Source: Candidatus Competibacteraceae bacterium (GTDB taxonomy: Bacteria > Pseudomonadota > Gammaproteobacteria > Competibacterales > Competibacteraceae). Taken from it: 64,000 bases of DNA. The translations under genes and the position numbers were made by a program. The notes under the pieces are model-generated. The model did not search any database. It had not been told where the DNA came from and was given only the letters and a program-made list of their open reading frames with translations. Location: positions 124,001 through 188,000 of the forward strand of contig JADJPA010000001.1 of assembly GCA_016713505.1 (NCBI GenBank), read 5' to 3'. Shown piece after piece: positions 14,512 through 23,914 of the stretch; the first letter of the stretch is position 1; the number at the start of each line of letters is the position of its first letter.

Positions 14512-15652
14512 CAAGAGCCGCGAAGAACTAGGAGTAGCCCAGCGTTGGGTGGTCAAGATCGGCAGCGCCATGATCACCAACGACGGGCAGGGCTTGGATA
14601 ATTTTTCCATCGACGCCTGGGTGGCGCAGATGGCGGAGCTGCATCGCGCCGGTCGGGAAGTCCTGCTGGTGACCTCCGGCGCGGTGGCGGAAGGAATGCG
14701 GCGTTTGGGTTGGTCGCAACGACCGGCCGCGCTGGCCGACCTGCAAGCGGCGGCGGCGGTCGGGCAGATGGGCTTGGTGCAAGCCTGGGAATCGGCCTTT
14801 GCCCGCCATCAGATTCAAACCGCGCAGATTCTGCTCACCCACGAAGATGCCGCCGACCGCCAGCGCTATCTCAACGTGCGCAATACCCTGCGGACGCTGT
14901 TGCGCTTGCGGGTGGTGCCGGTTATCAACGAAAACGACACGGTGGCTTTCGAGGAAATTCGCTTCGGCGACAATGATACCTTGGGGGCCTTGGTGGCAAA
15001 TCTGGTCGAGGCGGAACTCTACGTCATCCTTACCGACCAACAGGGCTTGTACGACAAAAACCCGCGCGATTTTTCCGATGCGCGGCTGATCCGCGAAGGC
15101 AAGGCCGGCGATGTCGCGCTGGAAGCGATGGCGAGCGGGGCTGGCAGTTTGGGTAGCGGCGGGATGGCGACCAAACTGCGCGCGGCGGCCAAGGCGGCCC
15201 GTTCTGGCGCGTTCACGCTCCTGGCCTGGGGACGCGAGCCGGAGGTGCTGCGGCGGATTGCGGCGGGCGACAATCTGGGGACTTTACTGCGGCCGAGCCA
15301 AAGCCCGCTGGCGGCGCGCAAACAGTGGCTGGCGGTGCAGTTGCAGGTCAAGGGCCGACTCCATTTGGACGGCGGCGCGGTGCGGGCGTTGCGCGCCGAC
15401 GGCAAGAGCCTGCTGCCGGTCGGCGTGACGGCGGTGGAAGGTCGCTTCGACCGAGGCGACTTGGTGGCGTGCCTGGACCCTTCGGGAGACGAAATCGCGC
15501 GCGGGCTGGTGAACTACGATACCGAACGCACATTATTGCTGATCGGCAAGACCACCCGTCGGATTGAGGCGGCCATCGGCCCTATCGACGAACCGGAATT
15601 GATCCACCGCGACCATCTGGTGTTGGTCGCGGCCGAGCAGCAGACCGGGTGA
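14501..15652 (+). CDS. proB: Glutamate 5-kinase
   Basis: About 383 aa. In-frame ATGs at 14492, 14501 and 14504; 14501 or 14504 chosen by the GAGG at 14494-14497. N-terminal amino-acid kinase domain (WVVKIGSAMITND, LVTSGAVAEGMRRLGW, NENDTVAFEEIRFGDNDTLG) and a C-terminal PUA domain (about 285-375). First step of proline synthesis: phosphorylates glutamate to glutamyl 5-phosphate. Overlaps the end of obgE. The start differs by at most a few residues from other choices. Confidence 0.94.
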   Translation: MMFSKSREELGVAQRWVVKIGSAMITNDGQGLDNFSIDAWVAQMAELHRAGREVLLVTSGAVAEGMRRLGWSQRPAALADLQAAAAVGQMGLVQAWESAFARHQIQTAQILLTHEDAADRQRYLNVRNTLRTLLRLRVVPVINENDTVAFEEIRFGDNDTLGALVANLVEAELYVILTDQQGLYDKNPRDFSDARLIREGKAGDVALEAMASGAGSLGSGGMATKLRAAAKAARSGAFTLLAWGREPEVLRRIAAGDNLGTLLRPSQSPLAARKQWLAVQLQVKGRLHLDGGAVRALRADGKSLLPVGVTAVEGRFDRGDLVACLDPSGDEIARGLVNYDTERTLLLIGKTTRRIEAAIGPIDEPELIHRDHLVLVAAEQQTG

Positions 15653-15672
15653 ATTTTGCGAGAGATCGCAAT

Positions 15673-15698
15673 AAAAAGGCCGCGCTGGCGGCCTTTTT
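15673..15698. terminator. Bidirectional terminator between proB and the lyase gene
   Basis: Perfect 11-bp stem AAAAAGGCCGC/GCGGCCTTTTT with a four-base loop; A and T tracts on both sides serve the two convergent genes. Confidence 0.9.
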
Positions 15699-15706
15699 GC
15701 TTTTTC

Positions 15707-17155
15707 CTACAGACTGTCGCCGAAATCCTGCCTAAACCGGGCCAGCAGTTTTTCTTGCCAGTCGGAAATCGGTTTTAGCCGACCGTAGAAGAACCGCAAA
15801 ATTTCTGGCTCCTCGGTAAACACTAGCCCACCGACCAGCTCGCGATGTTCGTGCAACCAACTGATGCGATCGATGGCATATTTGACCTGCGACAGCGTGA
15901 AAACCCGGCGCGGTAGGGCGAGGCGCAACAGTTCCATGTTGGAAAACACTTCGTTGCCGTCGGGATCGCGCTGTTCGGATAGGGTGCCGCGCTCCATGCC
16001 CCGCACGCCGCTGGCGATGTAGAGCGCTGAGGCCAACGCGCCGGCTGGGTACTGGCTTTGCGGGACATGGCGGAGGAATTCCATGGCGTTGAGGTGGCAG
16101 CCCAAGCCGCCGGCGGGGGTGATGACCGGAATGCCGCGCTTGACCAGTTCATCGACCATGTAGCGGATGAATTGCGGTCCCTGATTGATCATGTCCTCGT
16201 CCATGGTTTCTTCGAGGCCGACCGTCATTGCTTCCATTTCCCGGACCGACATGCCGCCGTAGGTCAGGAAGCCTTCGTAGAGGGGGACCAACCCGCGCAT
16301 CTTGCGATACATCTCCTCGGTCTTGAGGCAGATACCGCCGCCCCTGGCACAGCCGAGCTTGCGGGCGGAGAAGTAGACGATGTCGGAGAGCGCCGCCATC
16401 CGGTGGGTGATCTCCCGGATGCTCAAATTCTTGCAGCTTGTCTCGCGTTCCTTGATGAAATACAGATTGTCGGCCAACAGGCTGGCGTCCAATACCAATA
16501 GGAGGCCGTACCGGTCGCACGCTTGGCGGATGTCGGTGAGGTTTTGCAGAGAGAAGGGCTGACCACCGATCAAATTGGTGCCGGCTTCCATGCGCACGAA
16601 GGCGATTTTGTCGCGGCCGTGCTTTTCGACCAGAGCCGTCAGTTTTTCGATATCCATATTGCCCTTGAACGGATGCTCGCTGGTGACCTCAAGACCGGCG
16701 TCGGTGATGATTTCCTCGACGGTTCCACCATTTAGGGTGATATGCGCCTTGGTGGTGGTGAAATGGTAATTCATGGGCACGATCGTGCCTGGCTTGACCA
16801 GAATCTGAGACAGGATGTTTTCGGCGGCGCGGCCTTGGTGGGTGGGCAGGAAGTAGTGGAGGCCGAAGATCTCCCGTAATTTGGTTTCGAGCCGGTTGTA
16901 GGTTTCGCTGCCGGCGTAGCTATCGTCCGCCATCAGCATGGCTGCTTGCTGCTGGTCGCTCATGGCGTTGACGCCGCTGTCGGTCAGCATGTCCATGAAT
17001 ACATCCCGATTTTGCAACAGGAAGGTGTTATTGCCGGCCTCGGTAATGGCCTTTAATCGATATTCCACCGGCGGCAGGTTCAGTTTCTGAACGATGCGCA
17101 CCTTGTGCATTTCCAGAGGGATTTGCTCGCCGCTAAAGAATTTTACGGTTGACAT
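15707..17155 (-). CDS. Tryptophanase / tyrosine phenol-lyase family beta-eliminating lyase
   Basis: 482 aa, PLP-dependent fold-type I. Conserved landmarks: LTDSGVNAMSD (58-68), PTHQGRAAENILSQ (104-117), MNYHFTTTK, Asp223 for the PLP ring nitrogen, and the Schiff-base Lys266 in FSARK. Family members split tryptophan or tyrosine into indole or phenol, pyruvate and ammonia. At the position of E. coli TnaA Arg226 (three after the Asp) the residue here is Leu (DASLLADN), and the sequence around the lysine (KLGCARGGG) differs from both classical enzymes. Substrate is therefore uncertain. No tnaC leader or tnaB permease nearby. Confidence 0.8.
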   Translation of the reverse strand: MSTVKFFSGEQIPLEMHKVRIVQKLNLPPVEYRLKAITEAGNNTFLLQNRDVFMDMLTDSGVNAMSDQQQAAMLMADDSYAGSETYNRLETKLREIFGLHYFLPTHQGRAAENILSQILVKPGTIVPMNYHFTTTKAHITLNGGTVEEIITDAGLEVTSEHPFKGNMDIEKLTALVEKHGRDKIAFVRMEAGTNLIGGQPFSLQNLTDIRQACDRYGLLLVLDASLLADNLYFIKERETSCKNLSIREITHRMAALSDIVYFSARKLGCARGGGICLKTEEMYRKMRGLVPLYEGFLTYGGMSVREMEAMTVGLEETMDEDMINQGPQFIRYMVDELVKRGIPVITPAGGLGCHLNAMEFLRHVPQSQYPAGALASALYIASGVRGMERGTLSEQRDPDGNEVFSNMELLRLALPRRVFTLSQVKYAIDRISWLHEHRELVGGLVFTEEPEILRFFYGRLKPISDWQEKLLARFRQDFGDSL

Positions 17156-17230
17156 GAAGATACCTTTGAATCCTTTTTTTAGGTCTGATAGGTGGGACGT
17201 GTTGAGAAGGTATTGGTCGCCGAAATGAAA

Positions 17231-17254
17231 AAGGCTTGCGTCGCCGCAAGCCTT
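17231..17254 (-). terminator. Terminator of tRNA-Thr
   Basis: 10-bp perfect stem AAGGCTTGCG/CGCAAGCCTT with four-base loop, followed on the minus strand by TTTCATTT. Lies directly after the tRNA 3' end. Confidence 0.85.
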
Positions 17255-17259
17255 GATTT

Positions 17260-17335
17260 TGGTGCCGGAAAGAGGATTCGAACCTCCGACCTACTAATTA
17301 CGAATCAGTTGCTCTACCGACTGAGCTATTCCGGC
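17260..17335 (-). tRNA. tRNA-Thr(CGT)
   Basis: 76 nt with encoded CCA. Acceptor GCCGGAA/TTCCGGC, D arm GCTC/GAGC, anticodon arm ACTGA-TTCGTAA-TTAGT (anticodon CGT, reads ACG), T arm GGAGG-TTCGAAT-CCTCT. Own terminator downstream. Confidence 0.97.
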
Positions 17336-17437
17336 GCTAAGAGTAAGGTCGATCAATCTAACGAGTTCGGATCTTAAATTCAAGTCGTGACAGCGGTTGT
17401 AAGGGAGCGATCTCTCGACCGCCACCGACCGCGCCGC

Positions 17438-19291
17438 TCAGGCGTTTCGTCGAATTTGAAGCGCCAGATAATCGCCGAGGAGCGCTTGCAAGTCAGCGTG
17501 GAACCGGCGGGCGACGGCGGGCGTCAGCCGGTGTTGGGCGTTGAGCAGCGCGCCGTAATACAAGCCGGTGAGGATCGGCCGGTGGTGGGGTGCATCCGGA
17601 TCGGTCATTTCTCGCAAGGCTTGGATCAGCGGATGATTGGCGTTCAGAAATAAATCCAACGGTTGCCGGCGCAGCCGGTCGCGCACCTCGCCGGCCAGTT
17701 CCGCCAGTCCGTCCAACAGAAACGGCTTTTCCAGCGCCTTTTCCATCTCGTCGAATGCTGAAACCCGCTGGCCAGATAGCAAAATCGCGCTCAAATCGGC
17801 CGGTTGAAAGCGGCGGACTTGGGTCTTGACCTGCACCTCTTGCTCCGCCAGCGCCCGATCCACCGCTCGTTCCAATCGTCCATAAAGGGTTTGTTCCTCG
17901 GCGTTCAGGCGTTGATAGAACGATGGATCGTCCAAACGATCCAGCGCCTTGAGCGTCACGGTTTCGGCGTGTTGATCGGCGTAACGGCGCAGCAACGTTT
18001 CGTCGAAGGAGCGGCCGGCGTTGATCGCCAGCAGGCCACGCGCTTGACAGAGTGCATAAAACTGGTTGGCGTCGGCTGCATGGGTAAAGAAATACAGCGG
18101 TCGCTTACCATCGCTGGGCGGTTGACGGTTGAGATAATCGGGTAAGGTCAACTGGCCCTGATTCGTTTCGAAGGGCAAATGCTCCAGCACCGCCGCGCCG
18201 AATTGCAAATGGCGGGCGGCCATGCCCTTGATCGCGTCGTGCTGCCAGTCGCACAGTTGCAGGAAGCGCGGTCGGTCGCGGGCGGCTAGATCGAGCAAGG
18301 CCGAGACGAGAGTTTCGCCCAAGGCTTCGCGCAGGGCATCGTAGGTTTTATCCCGTAATACGTTATCGCGGGCGGCGGTCGCTTGAAGGTCCGGACAATC
18401 CACCACGCCGCGCGCGAACCGCGCCCATTCGGGCAACAACTCGCCATCGTTCGCACGGATGCACATACGCGCCTGAAATAAATCGACGGCCCCGCTCAAT
18501 CCGCCGGCCGGTGCGTAACGGGCGGGGACGTACAGGCCGCCCGACGCTTTCGGTCGCGCCAACTCGATTGGAACGACTAACAGCGGCGAATCGGCGTAGC
18601 GCTGGCTGAGGAAAGCGGTCAGCAATCGCTCCCGCTCGACGGGATCGCGCCAGTCCGGTTCGTGCCAAGGCGCGTTGACGGCGTTGATCGGTCCAAAGCC
18701 GTTAAGCAGGATCGGGTAGGGGAGAAAATCGGCGTAACGGCGGACGGTTTGTTGGAGCAGGCGACCGTCGAGAAACGCGCTCCGATCCGGAGTTAGCGTG
18801 ACGTTGACCTGGGTTCCGAGCGCTCGGCTGTCCGCCGGCAGGGCTTCCAGTTCGTAATCCTCGCCGCCGTGGTTGATCCAGCGCCAGGCGTGGGCCGCGC
18901 CCGCCTTGCGAGTCTGAACCTCGATCCGTTCCGCCACCACAAACGCCGACAGCAGGCCGATGCCGAATTGGCCGATGGTGGCCACCGCCACGTCGCGCGC
19001 GGCCAGTTCGCGGGTGCGGCTGCCGGTTCCGGTGCTGCCAACGACGCTTAAAAAATCCTCGATGTCCTGTCGGTCCATGCCGGTGCCGTTGTCGCTGAAG
19101 CGCAATTGGCGGGTCCGTTCGTCCGCGTCGATGCGGATTTCGCCGGCCGGCTCCGGGCGGTCGATTCGCCGCAGTTGAATGCTGTCGTGGGCGTTTTGCA
19201 ACAGCTCGCGGACGAACACGTCCGGTTCCGGGTACAGGCTTTTGGCCAGCAGTCGGACCAGTCCTTGAAAACTGGCGCGCATTTTGGGCAT
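17438..19291 (-). CDS. HSP90-family chaperone (HtpG-like, divergent)
   Basis: 617 aa from ATG 19291. GHKL ATPase domain: Glu29 and Asn33 in RELLQNAHDS (28-37), SDNGTGM (66-72), IGQFGIGLLSAFVVAE near 135-150. Middle domain and C-terminal dimerisation region follow to the usual HtpG length. The sequence is clearly divergent from E. coli HtpG (KSLYPEPDVFVREL instead of KSLYSNKEIFLREL-type wording, weak middle domain), so it may be the HSP90-like paralogue found in several bacteria rather than the main htpG. A longer frame runs upstream over the rlmI-like start and is rejected. Confidence 0.85.
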   Translation of the reverse strand: MPKMRASFQGLVRLLAKSLYPEPDVFVRELLQNAHDSIQLRRIDRPEPAGEIRIDADERTRQLRFSDNGTGMDRQDIEDFLSVVGSTGTGSRTRELAARDVAVATIGQFGIGLLSAFVVAERIEVQTRKAGAAHAWRWINHGGEDYELEALPADSRALGTQVNVTLTPDRSAFLDGRLLQQTVRRYADFLPYPILLNGFGPINAVNAPWHEPDWRDPVERERLLTAFLSQRYADSPLLVVPIELARPKASGGLYVPARYAPAGGLSGAVDLFQARMCIRANDGELLPEWARFARGVVDCPDLQATAARDNVLRDKTYDALREALGETLVSALLDLAARDRPRFLQLCDWQHDAIKGMAARHLQFGAAVLEHLPFETNQGQLTLPDYLNRQPPSDGKRPLYFFTHAADANQFYALCQARGLLAINAGRSFDETLLRRYADQHAETVTLKALDRLDDPSFYQRLNAEEQTLYGRLERAVDRALAEQEVQVKTQVRRFQPADLSAILLSGQRVSAFDEMEKALEKPFLLDGLAELAGEVRDRLRRQPLDLFLNANHPLIQALREMTDPDAPHHRPILTGLYYGALLNAQHRLTPAVARRFHADLQALLGDYLALQIRRNA

Positions 19292-19414
19292 GAGGCGGAA
19301 GGCTCGCGGTTTGGGGTAAGCTATACGTCTATTCTGACAGTTTGCGGCGGCGAGAAAACCGTTCGCTTTCGTTGGGTGTGATTTCCCGCCGTGTCCTTTG
19401 GAATGTCTTTTCTC

Positions 19415-20632
19415 ATGTCTACTGCTTTTGCGTCTCCCGTTGATTTCGCCCCGCTGCGCCTGCGCAAGGATGAAGACCGCCGCCTGCGCGCTGGCCACCT
19501 CTGGGTCTACAGCAACGAAATCGATGTCACCGCCACCCCGCTGCGCGATTTCCAGCCCGGCCAGCCGATAACGATTCAGGCCAGCAACGGCAAGGCGCTC
19601 GGCACCGGCTACATCAACCCGCACGCGCTGTTGTGCGCCCGGCTGGTCAGCCGCGATCTAGAACATCCGCTCGGCCCGTCGCTGCTGGTCCATCGCCTCA
19701 ACGTCGCGCTCGGCCTGCGCGAGCGGCTTTACGAAAAACCGTTCTATCGGCTGGTCTACAGCGAAGGCGACGGCCTGCCGGGCTTGATCGTGGACCGCTA
19801 CGGCGATTTGTGCGTGGCGCAACTGACCACCGCCGGCATGGAGCGGCTGAAGGACGACATCCTTGCCGCCCTGCAAAAAGTGCTCAAGCCTACAGCGGTG
19901 CTCTGGCGTAACGACAGCCGGATGCGGGAAATGGAAGGCTTGGAGCGCACTGTCACCGACGCGGCGGGCGAAGTGCCAGATATGGTGACGGTCGAGGAAG
20001 ACGGGCTGCGCTTTCAAATCGCGCCGCGCACCGGCCAGAAAACCGGCTGGTTTTACGATCAGCGCGACAATCGCGCCCGGCTGGATCGTTACGTCGCCGG
20101 CCGGCGGGTGCTGGATGTGTTCAGCTACGTCGGCGCGTGGGGGATTCGCGCGGCGGCGCGCGGCGCGCGCGAGGTGGTGTGCGTCGATTCCTCCGCCGCC
20201 GCGCTGGAGCTGGCGGCGACCAACGCCGCGCTGAACGGCGTCGGCGACCGGGTGCAAACTCGCCAAGGCGACGCCTTCGAAGTCCTCAAACAGTTACGCG
20301 AAGCCCGCGAGCGTTTCGATGTCGTGATCGTCGATCCGCCCGCCTTCATCAAACGCCGCAAGGACTTCAAGGAAGGCGCGCTGGCCTACCGGCGGCTCAA
20401 CGAAATGGCCATGCAAGTGCTGGAGCGCGACGGATTGCTGGTCTCTTGCTCCTGCTCGCAATTATTGTCCCGCGATATCCTGGTGCAAACCCTGCTGCAA
20501 GGGGCGCGACATCTCGACCGCAATCTGGTGATTCTGGAGCACGGCCGCCAAGGCCCGGATCATCCGGTACCACCAGCCATTCCCGAAACCGACTATCTTA
20601 AGATGATCGTCGCACGGGTTTTGCCCGCTTGA
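19415..20632 (+). CDS. rlmI: RlmI-like 23S rRNA (cytosine) methyltransferase
   Basis: 405 aa from ATG 19415 (an in-frame GTG at 19391 is possible). N-terminal PUA domain (RLRKDEDRRLRAGHLWVYSN), central EEHEE domain, and C-terminal Rossmann methyltransferase with VLDVFSYVGAWG (SAM loop), the NPPY-like motif VDPPAFIK, and YRRLNEMAMQVLERDGLL. Modifies C1962-type m5C in 23S rRNA in RlmI. Divergent from the HSP90 gene with about 120 bases between. Confidence 0.88.
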   Translation: MSTAFASPVDFAPLRLRKDEDRRLRAGHLWVYSNEIDVTATPLRDFQPGQPITIQASNGKALGTGYINPHALLCARLVSRDLEHPLGPSLLVHRLNVALGLRERLYEKPFYRLVYSEGDGLPGLIVDRYGDLCVAQLTTAGMERLKDDILAALQKVLKPTAVLWRNDSRMREMEGLERTVTDAAGEVPDMVTVEEDGLRFQIAPRTGQKTGWFYDQRDNRARLDRYVAGRRVLDVFSYVGAWGIRAAARGAREVVCVDSSAAALELAATNAALNGVGDRVQTRQGDAFEVLKQLREARERFDVVIVDPPAFIKRRKDFKEGALAYRRLNEMAMQVLERDGLLVSCSCSQLLSRDILVQTLLQGARHLDRNLVILEHGRQGPDHPVPPAIPETDYLKMIVARVLPA

Positions 20633-20759
20633 CGGTTCCGGCGACCTCGCATGGAGCCGCTGACGGAGCGTTCCCTGCATCGCGGCTGTAGCTAAAACCG
20701 ACCAGTTTGATAAATAATCTCCTTCCATCCATTTTGCCCAACCAGAGGGGAACCCATCC

Positions 20760-21191
20760 ATGTTGCGCTTGAAGGAAATCTTGACGAACAAAGGCGGCCG
20801 GCCGGTGACCGTACCGGAAGCCAGTACCGTGGGCTCCGCGATACGGCTCATGAACGAACATCGCGTCGGCTCGGTGATGGTACAAGGTGCGAACGGCGAA
20901 CCGATCGGCATTCTGACCGAACGCGATGTGGTGCGGCTCTACGCCCAGGGCGAAAGCGACTTCGAAACCATGCTGGTCAAGGATTGGATGACCACCGACA
21001 TGACCACCGGTCAGCCGGACGATTCCGTCAGCGAAGTGCTGGCCATCATGACCGTCAAGCGGTTTCGGCATCTGCCGGTGGTGGAAGAAACCCGGATGGT
21101 GGGCGTGGTCTCCATCGGCGATCTGGTCAAGGCGCAATTGGAAGAAATCGCCTTCGAAGCCAGGGTGCTGCGCGAATACATTTCGTCTTGA
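20760..21191 (+). CDS. Tandem CBS-domain protein
   Basis: 143 aa holding two CBS motifs: about 7-60 (VTVPEASTVGSAIRLMNEHR, ILTERDVVRLYA) and about 72-130 (DDSVSEVLAIMTVKRFRHLP, VVSIGDLVK). Such stand-alone pairs bind adenosine nucleotides and act as energy sensors of a partner. Ribosome site GAGGGG upstream. Partner unknown. Confidence 0.9.
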   Translation: MLRLKEILTNKGGRPVTVPEASTVGSAIRLMNEHRVGSVMVQGANGEPIGILTERDVVRLYAQGESDFETMLVKDWMTTDMTTGQPDDSVSEVLAIMTVKRFRHLPVVEETRMVGVVSIGDLVKAQLEEIAFEARVLREYISS

Positions 21192-21244
21192 ACTCAGATC
21201 AGAATCCAGAACTAGCGCGCGCCGACGCCCGTTCGCTTTCCGTC

Positions 21245-21685
21245 ATGGATGCCGCGCCCCGCTTTTGGGAAAGCAAACCGCTTGCCGAACTGACCGCCGC
21301 CGAGTGGGAAGCCTTGTGCGACGGCTGCGGCAAGTGCTGCCTGCACAAACTGGAAGACGAAGATACCGGCGAATTGTTTCATACCAATGTCGCCTGCAAG
21401 CTGCTCGACCTCGGCACCGGTCGCTGCACCCGCTACGTCGGACGCCTCCGCTGGGTGCCGGACTGCGTGCAACTGACGCCCGGCTTGGCCCGCCACGCGA
21501 ACTGGCTGCCGCCGACCTGCGCCTACCGGCTGCGGGCGGAAGGTCGGCCGCTACCGGTCTGGCATCCGCTGCGGACCGGCCGAGCGGATTCGACCCGGCG
21601 CGCTGGCATGAGCGTGCGCGGCTGGGCCGTGTCGGAGCGGCGGGCGCGGCGGTTGGAAGACCATATCATCGAGTGCCTGCCATGA
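21245..21685 (+). CDS. YcgN/UPF0260 family cysteine-cluster protein
   Basis: 146 aa from ATG 21245. Cys cluster CDGCGKCCLHKLED at about 29-42, then CKLLDLGTGRCTRY, PDCVQLTP, PTCAYRL. Belongs to the YkgJ/UPF0260 family with a predicted Zn or Fe-S chelating centre; biochemical function unknown in the family. Its stop overlaps the following ATG, so the two are coupled. Confidence 0.85.
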   Translation: MDAAPRFWESKPLAELTAAEWEALCDGCGKCCLHKLEDEDTGELFHTNVACKLLDLGTGRCTRYVGRLRWVPDCVQLTPGLARHANWLPPTCAYRLRAEGRPLPVWHPLRTGRADSTRRAGMSVRGWAVSERRARRLEDHIIECLP

Positions 21686-22380
21686 AAGTCCGCTGTATCA
21701 CCCTGGGCGCGTTCCAGGTCAACGCCTATCTGCTCGAAGATCCCGCCACCGGCCATTGCGCCGTGGTGGACACCGGCGAGGGGCCGGCCTTGGCGGAGGT
21801 GCTCGTCAAAATGGACCCGCGTCCAGACCTGCGGGCGATCTTGCTGACTCACGCCCATTTCGATCACGCGGGGGGTCTGGCGGACGTGCAGCGGCAATTT
21901 CCCGAAGCGGTCACGTATTTACCAACGCTGGAGCGGGAGCTGTTTGAGATGCTGCCCCGACAGGGCTCGTTGCTGTTCGGGATGCCGGAATTCGACCGTC
22001 CGTGCGGGCGGATCGATCGCTACGTCGAGGACGGCGGCACTGTCGAAGTGGGCGAATGGCGCTTCAAGTTTCTGTCCACGCCCGGTCATACGCCCGGCCA
22101 GGGCTGTTATTACGACGACAAATACGTCTTTTCGGGAGACACGCTGTTCGCCGGCAGCATCGGCCGCACCGATTTTCCGCTCAGCGATCCCGATCTGATG
22201 TGGGCGAGCCTGCGGCGGTTGCTGGAATTGCCCGGCCATCTGATCGTGTGTAGCGGCCACGGTCCCGCGACCACGCTGGACGAAGAACTGCGCGGCAATC
22301 CGTTCCTGGATTACCTGCGCCGCGAGCGCGGCCTGCCCAGCTTCAGCTTCGACATGGCGCCCGGTCCGCGCTGGGGCTGA
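21682..22380 (+). CDS. Metallo-beta-lactamase-fold hydrolase (glyoxalase II-like)
   Basis: 232 aa from ATG 21682. The metal motif is THAHFDHAGG (about 54-63, THxHxDH), with further ligands in TPGHTPGQ and FSGDTLFAGSIGRTDF, and a C-terminal GHGPAT. This pattern matches YcbL/glyoxalase II-like thioester hydrolases. Likely a cytosolic hydrolase; substrate not deducible. Coupled to the YcgN-like gene (four-base overlap). Confidence 0.9.
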   Translation: MKVRCITLGAFQVNAYLLEDPATGHCAVVDTGEGPALAEVLVKMDPRPDLRAILLTHAHFDHAGGLADVQRQFPEAVTYLPTLERELFEMLPRQGSLLFGMPEFDRPCGRIDRYVEDGGTVEVGEWRFKFLSTPGHTPGQGCYYDDKYVFSGDTLFAGSIGRTDFPLSDPDLMWASLRRLLELPGHLIVCSGHGPATTLDEELRGNPFLDYLRRERGLPSFSFDMAPGPRWG

Positions 22381-22399
22381 TTCGGCGGGGCTGACGGCG

Positions 22400-23179
22400 A
22401 TGTGCGAACTGCTCGGGATGAGCGCCAACGTGCCGACCGATATTTGCTTCAGCTTCACCGGTCTGATGCAGCGCGGCGGCAAAACGGGGCCGCACCGGGA
22501 TGGTTGGGGCATCGCCTTTTACGAAGGACGCGGCTGCCGGACCTTTCACGATCCCAACCCCAGCGCCGAATCGGAAATCGCCCGGCTGGTGCAGCGCTAC
22601 GCCATCAAGAGCCTGATCGTCGTCAGCCACATCCGCCGCGCCAACCGAGGGCGGATTTGCCTGGAAAACACCCATCCGTTCAGCCGCGAGCTGTGGGGGC
22701 GGAATTGGGTGTTCGCCCACAACGGCCAATTGCGCGGGGTGAAACGGCTGCCGCTCGACCATTATCGGCCCATCGGCACCACCGACAGCGAGCACGCCTT
22801 CTGCTGGCTGCTGGGCCGCATCCGCGACCGCTTTCCCAAGCCGCCGCGCCGTCCCGCCGAACTGTGGCGCTGCATCCAGCAATTGACGGAAGCATTAAAC
22901 TCGCGCGGCGTCTTCAATTTCTTGTTGAGCGACTCCGGCCATCTCTACGCCCATTGCGGCACCCAACTGTCTTGGCTGACCCGTCGCGCGCCATTCGGTC
23001 AAGCTCGCTTGATGGACGCCGACATGCTGGTGGATTTTCAGGCCGAAACCACACCCGATGATGTTGTCACCGTGATCGCAACCCGGCCGCTGACCGACAA
23101 CGAAGCCTGGACGGTGATGCGGCCCGGCGCCTTGGCGGTGTTCAACGCCGGCGAGCGGGTGGCGGAGTTCGGCGTTTAA
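22400..23179 (+). CDS. Class II glutamine amidotransferase (YafJ-like)
   Basis: 259 aa. N-terminal nucleophile Cys2 (MCELLGMSANVPTDICFSF), HRDGWGIAFYEGRG and HNGQLRGVKR of the Ntn-type glutaminase fold, and DNEAWTVMRPGALAVF near the end. YafJ proteins are stand-alone glutamine amidotransferase-fold enzymes of unknown acceptor. RBS is weak; runs 20 bases after the hydrolase gene, probably same operon. Tail-to-tail with the NlpC gene (four-base overlap of stops). Confidence 0.88.
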   Translation: MCELLGMSANVPTDICFSFTGLMQRGGKTGPHRDGWGIAFYEGRGCRTFHDPNPSAESEIARLVQRYAIKSLIVVSHIRRANRGRICLENTHPFSRELWGRNWVFAHNGQLRGVKRLPLDHYRPIGTTDSEHAFCWLLGRIRDRFPKPPRRPAELWRCIQQLTEALNSRGVFNFLLSDSGHLYAHCGTQLSWLTRRAPFGQARLMDADMLVDFQAETTPDDVVTVIATRPLTDNEAWTVMRPGALAVFNAGERVAEFGV

Positions 23180-23727
23180 CTGGAGGGGATGCGATCCGCC
23201 GGCCAGCGCCCGAGCGCCGGGGCGGCCGTCCCGCCCAGGTAGGTAGCGCCTCCGACCATGTGTTGTCGCCAGTACCGCTGATTGAGGCTGACTTTGCGGA
23301 CCTGACCGCTGCTGGAGGAGGCGTGAATCATTTGACCTTTGCCGGCGTAAATTCCGACATGAGAAACCGCGCCGGTACCGTCGGTGCGGAAAAACAGCAA
23401 ATCACCCGGCAAGACCTTGGGCTGAGGCCGGCCGCCTTCGAACTGTTGGGCCGCCGTGCGCGGCACGCGGACGCCAGCCCGCGAATACGCAAATTGCACC
23501 AAGCCGCTGCAATCCACACCGTCGGGCGACTCGCCGCCCAGCCGGTACGGGGTACCGATCAGCCGTTCGGCGGACGCCAGGATGCGCTGGCGGGCGCCGG
23601 CATGATCGCCGCGCGAGCTTGCGGTCGCGCTCGGGTGTGAAGAGCTGGCACAGCCGCTTAGCCACAGCAGTCCGACCAGCAGCGAAGACAGGGCCAATAC
23701 CCTGGCAACAGGAAAAGGGACGTGCAT
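23176..23727 (-). CDS. NlpC/P60 lipoprotein endopeptidase
   Basis: 183 aa from ATG 23727. Lipoprotein signal ending LLWLSGCASS (lipobox LSGC). NlpC/P60 domain about 55-165 with catalytic Cys in GVDCSGLVQFAYSRAG and His in SHVGIYAGKGQMIHAS. Cleaves murein peptide stems in the periplasm (MepS/Spr-like). A TTG 33 bases upstream is less likely as start. Confidence 0.9.
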   Translation of the reverse strand: MHVPFPVARVLALSSLLVGLLWLSGCASSSHPSATASSRGDHAGARQRILASAERLIGTPYRLGGESPDGVDCSGLVQFAYSRAGVRVPRTAAQQFEGGRPQPKVLPGDLLFFRTDGTGAVSHVGIYAGKGQMIHASSSSGQVRKVSLNQRYWRQHMVGGATYLGGTAAPALGRWPADRIPSS

Positions 23728-23914
23728 GAAGGCAATTCCCTGGCGGTTGTGAGCGGTCAACGAAAGGGGATTTTACAGTAACACTATAGAGGATGACGCG
23801 AGCGAAAACAGGGGTCCGAGCGGATCGAGCGCCGGTTTTTGAAAACGCTTTCTTGCGCGAACGCACGCGGGATGGGCTATAGTAAGGCCCTAATTACAGA
23901 TCATAGGTACGCCC

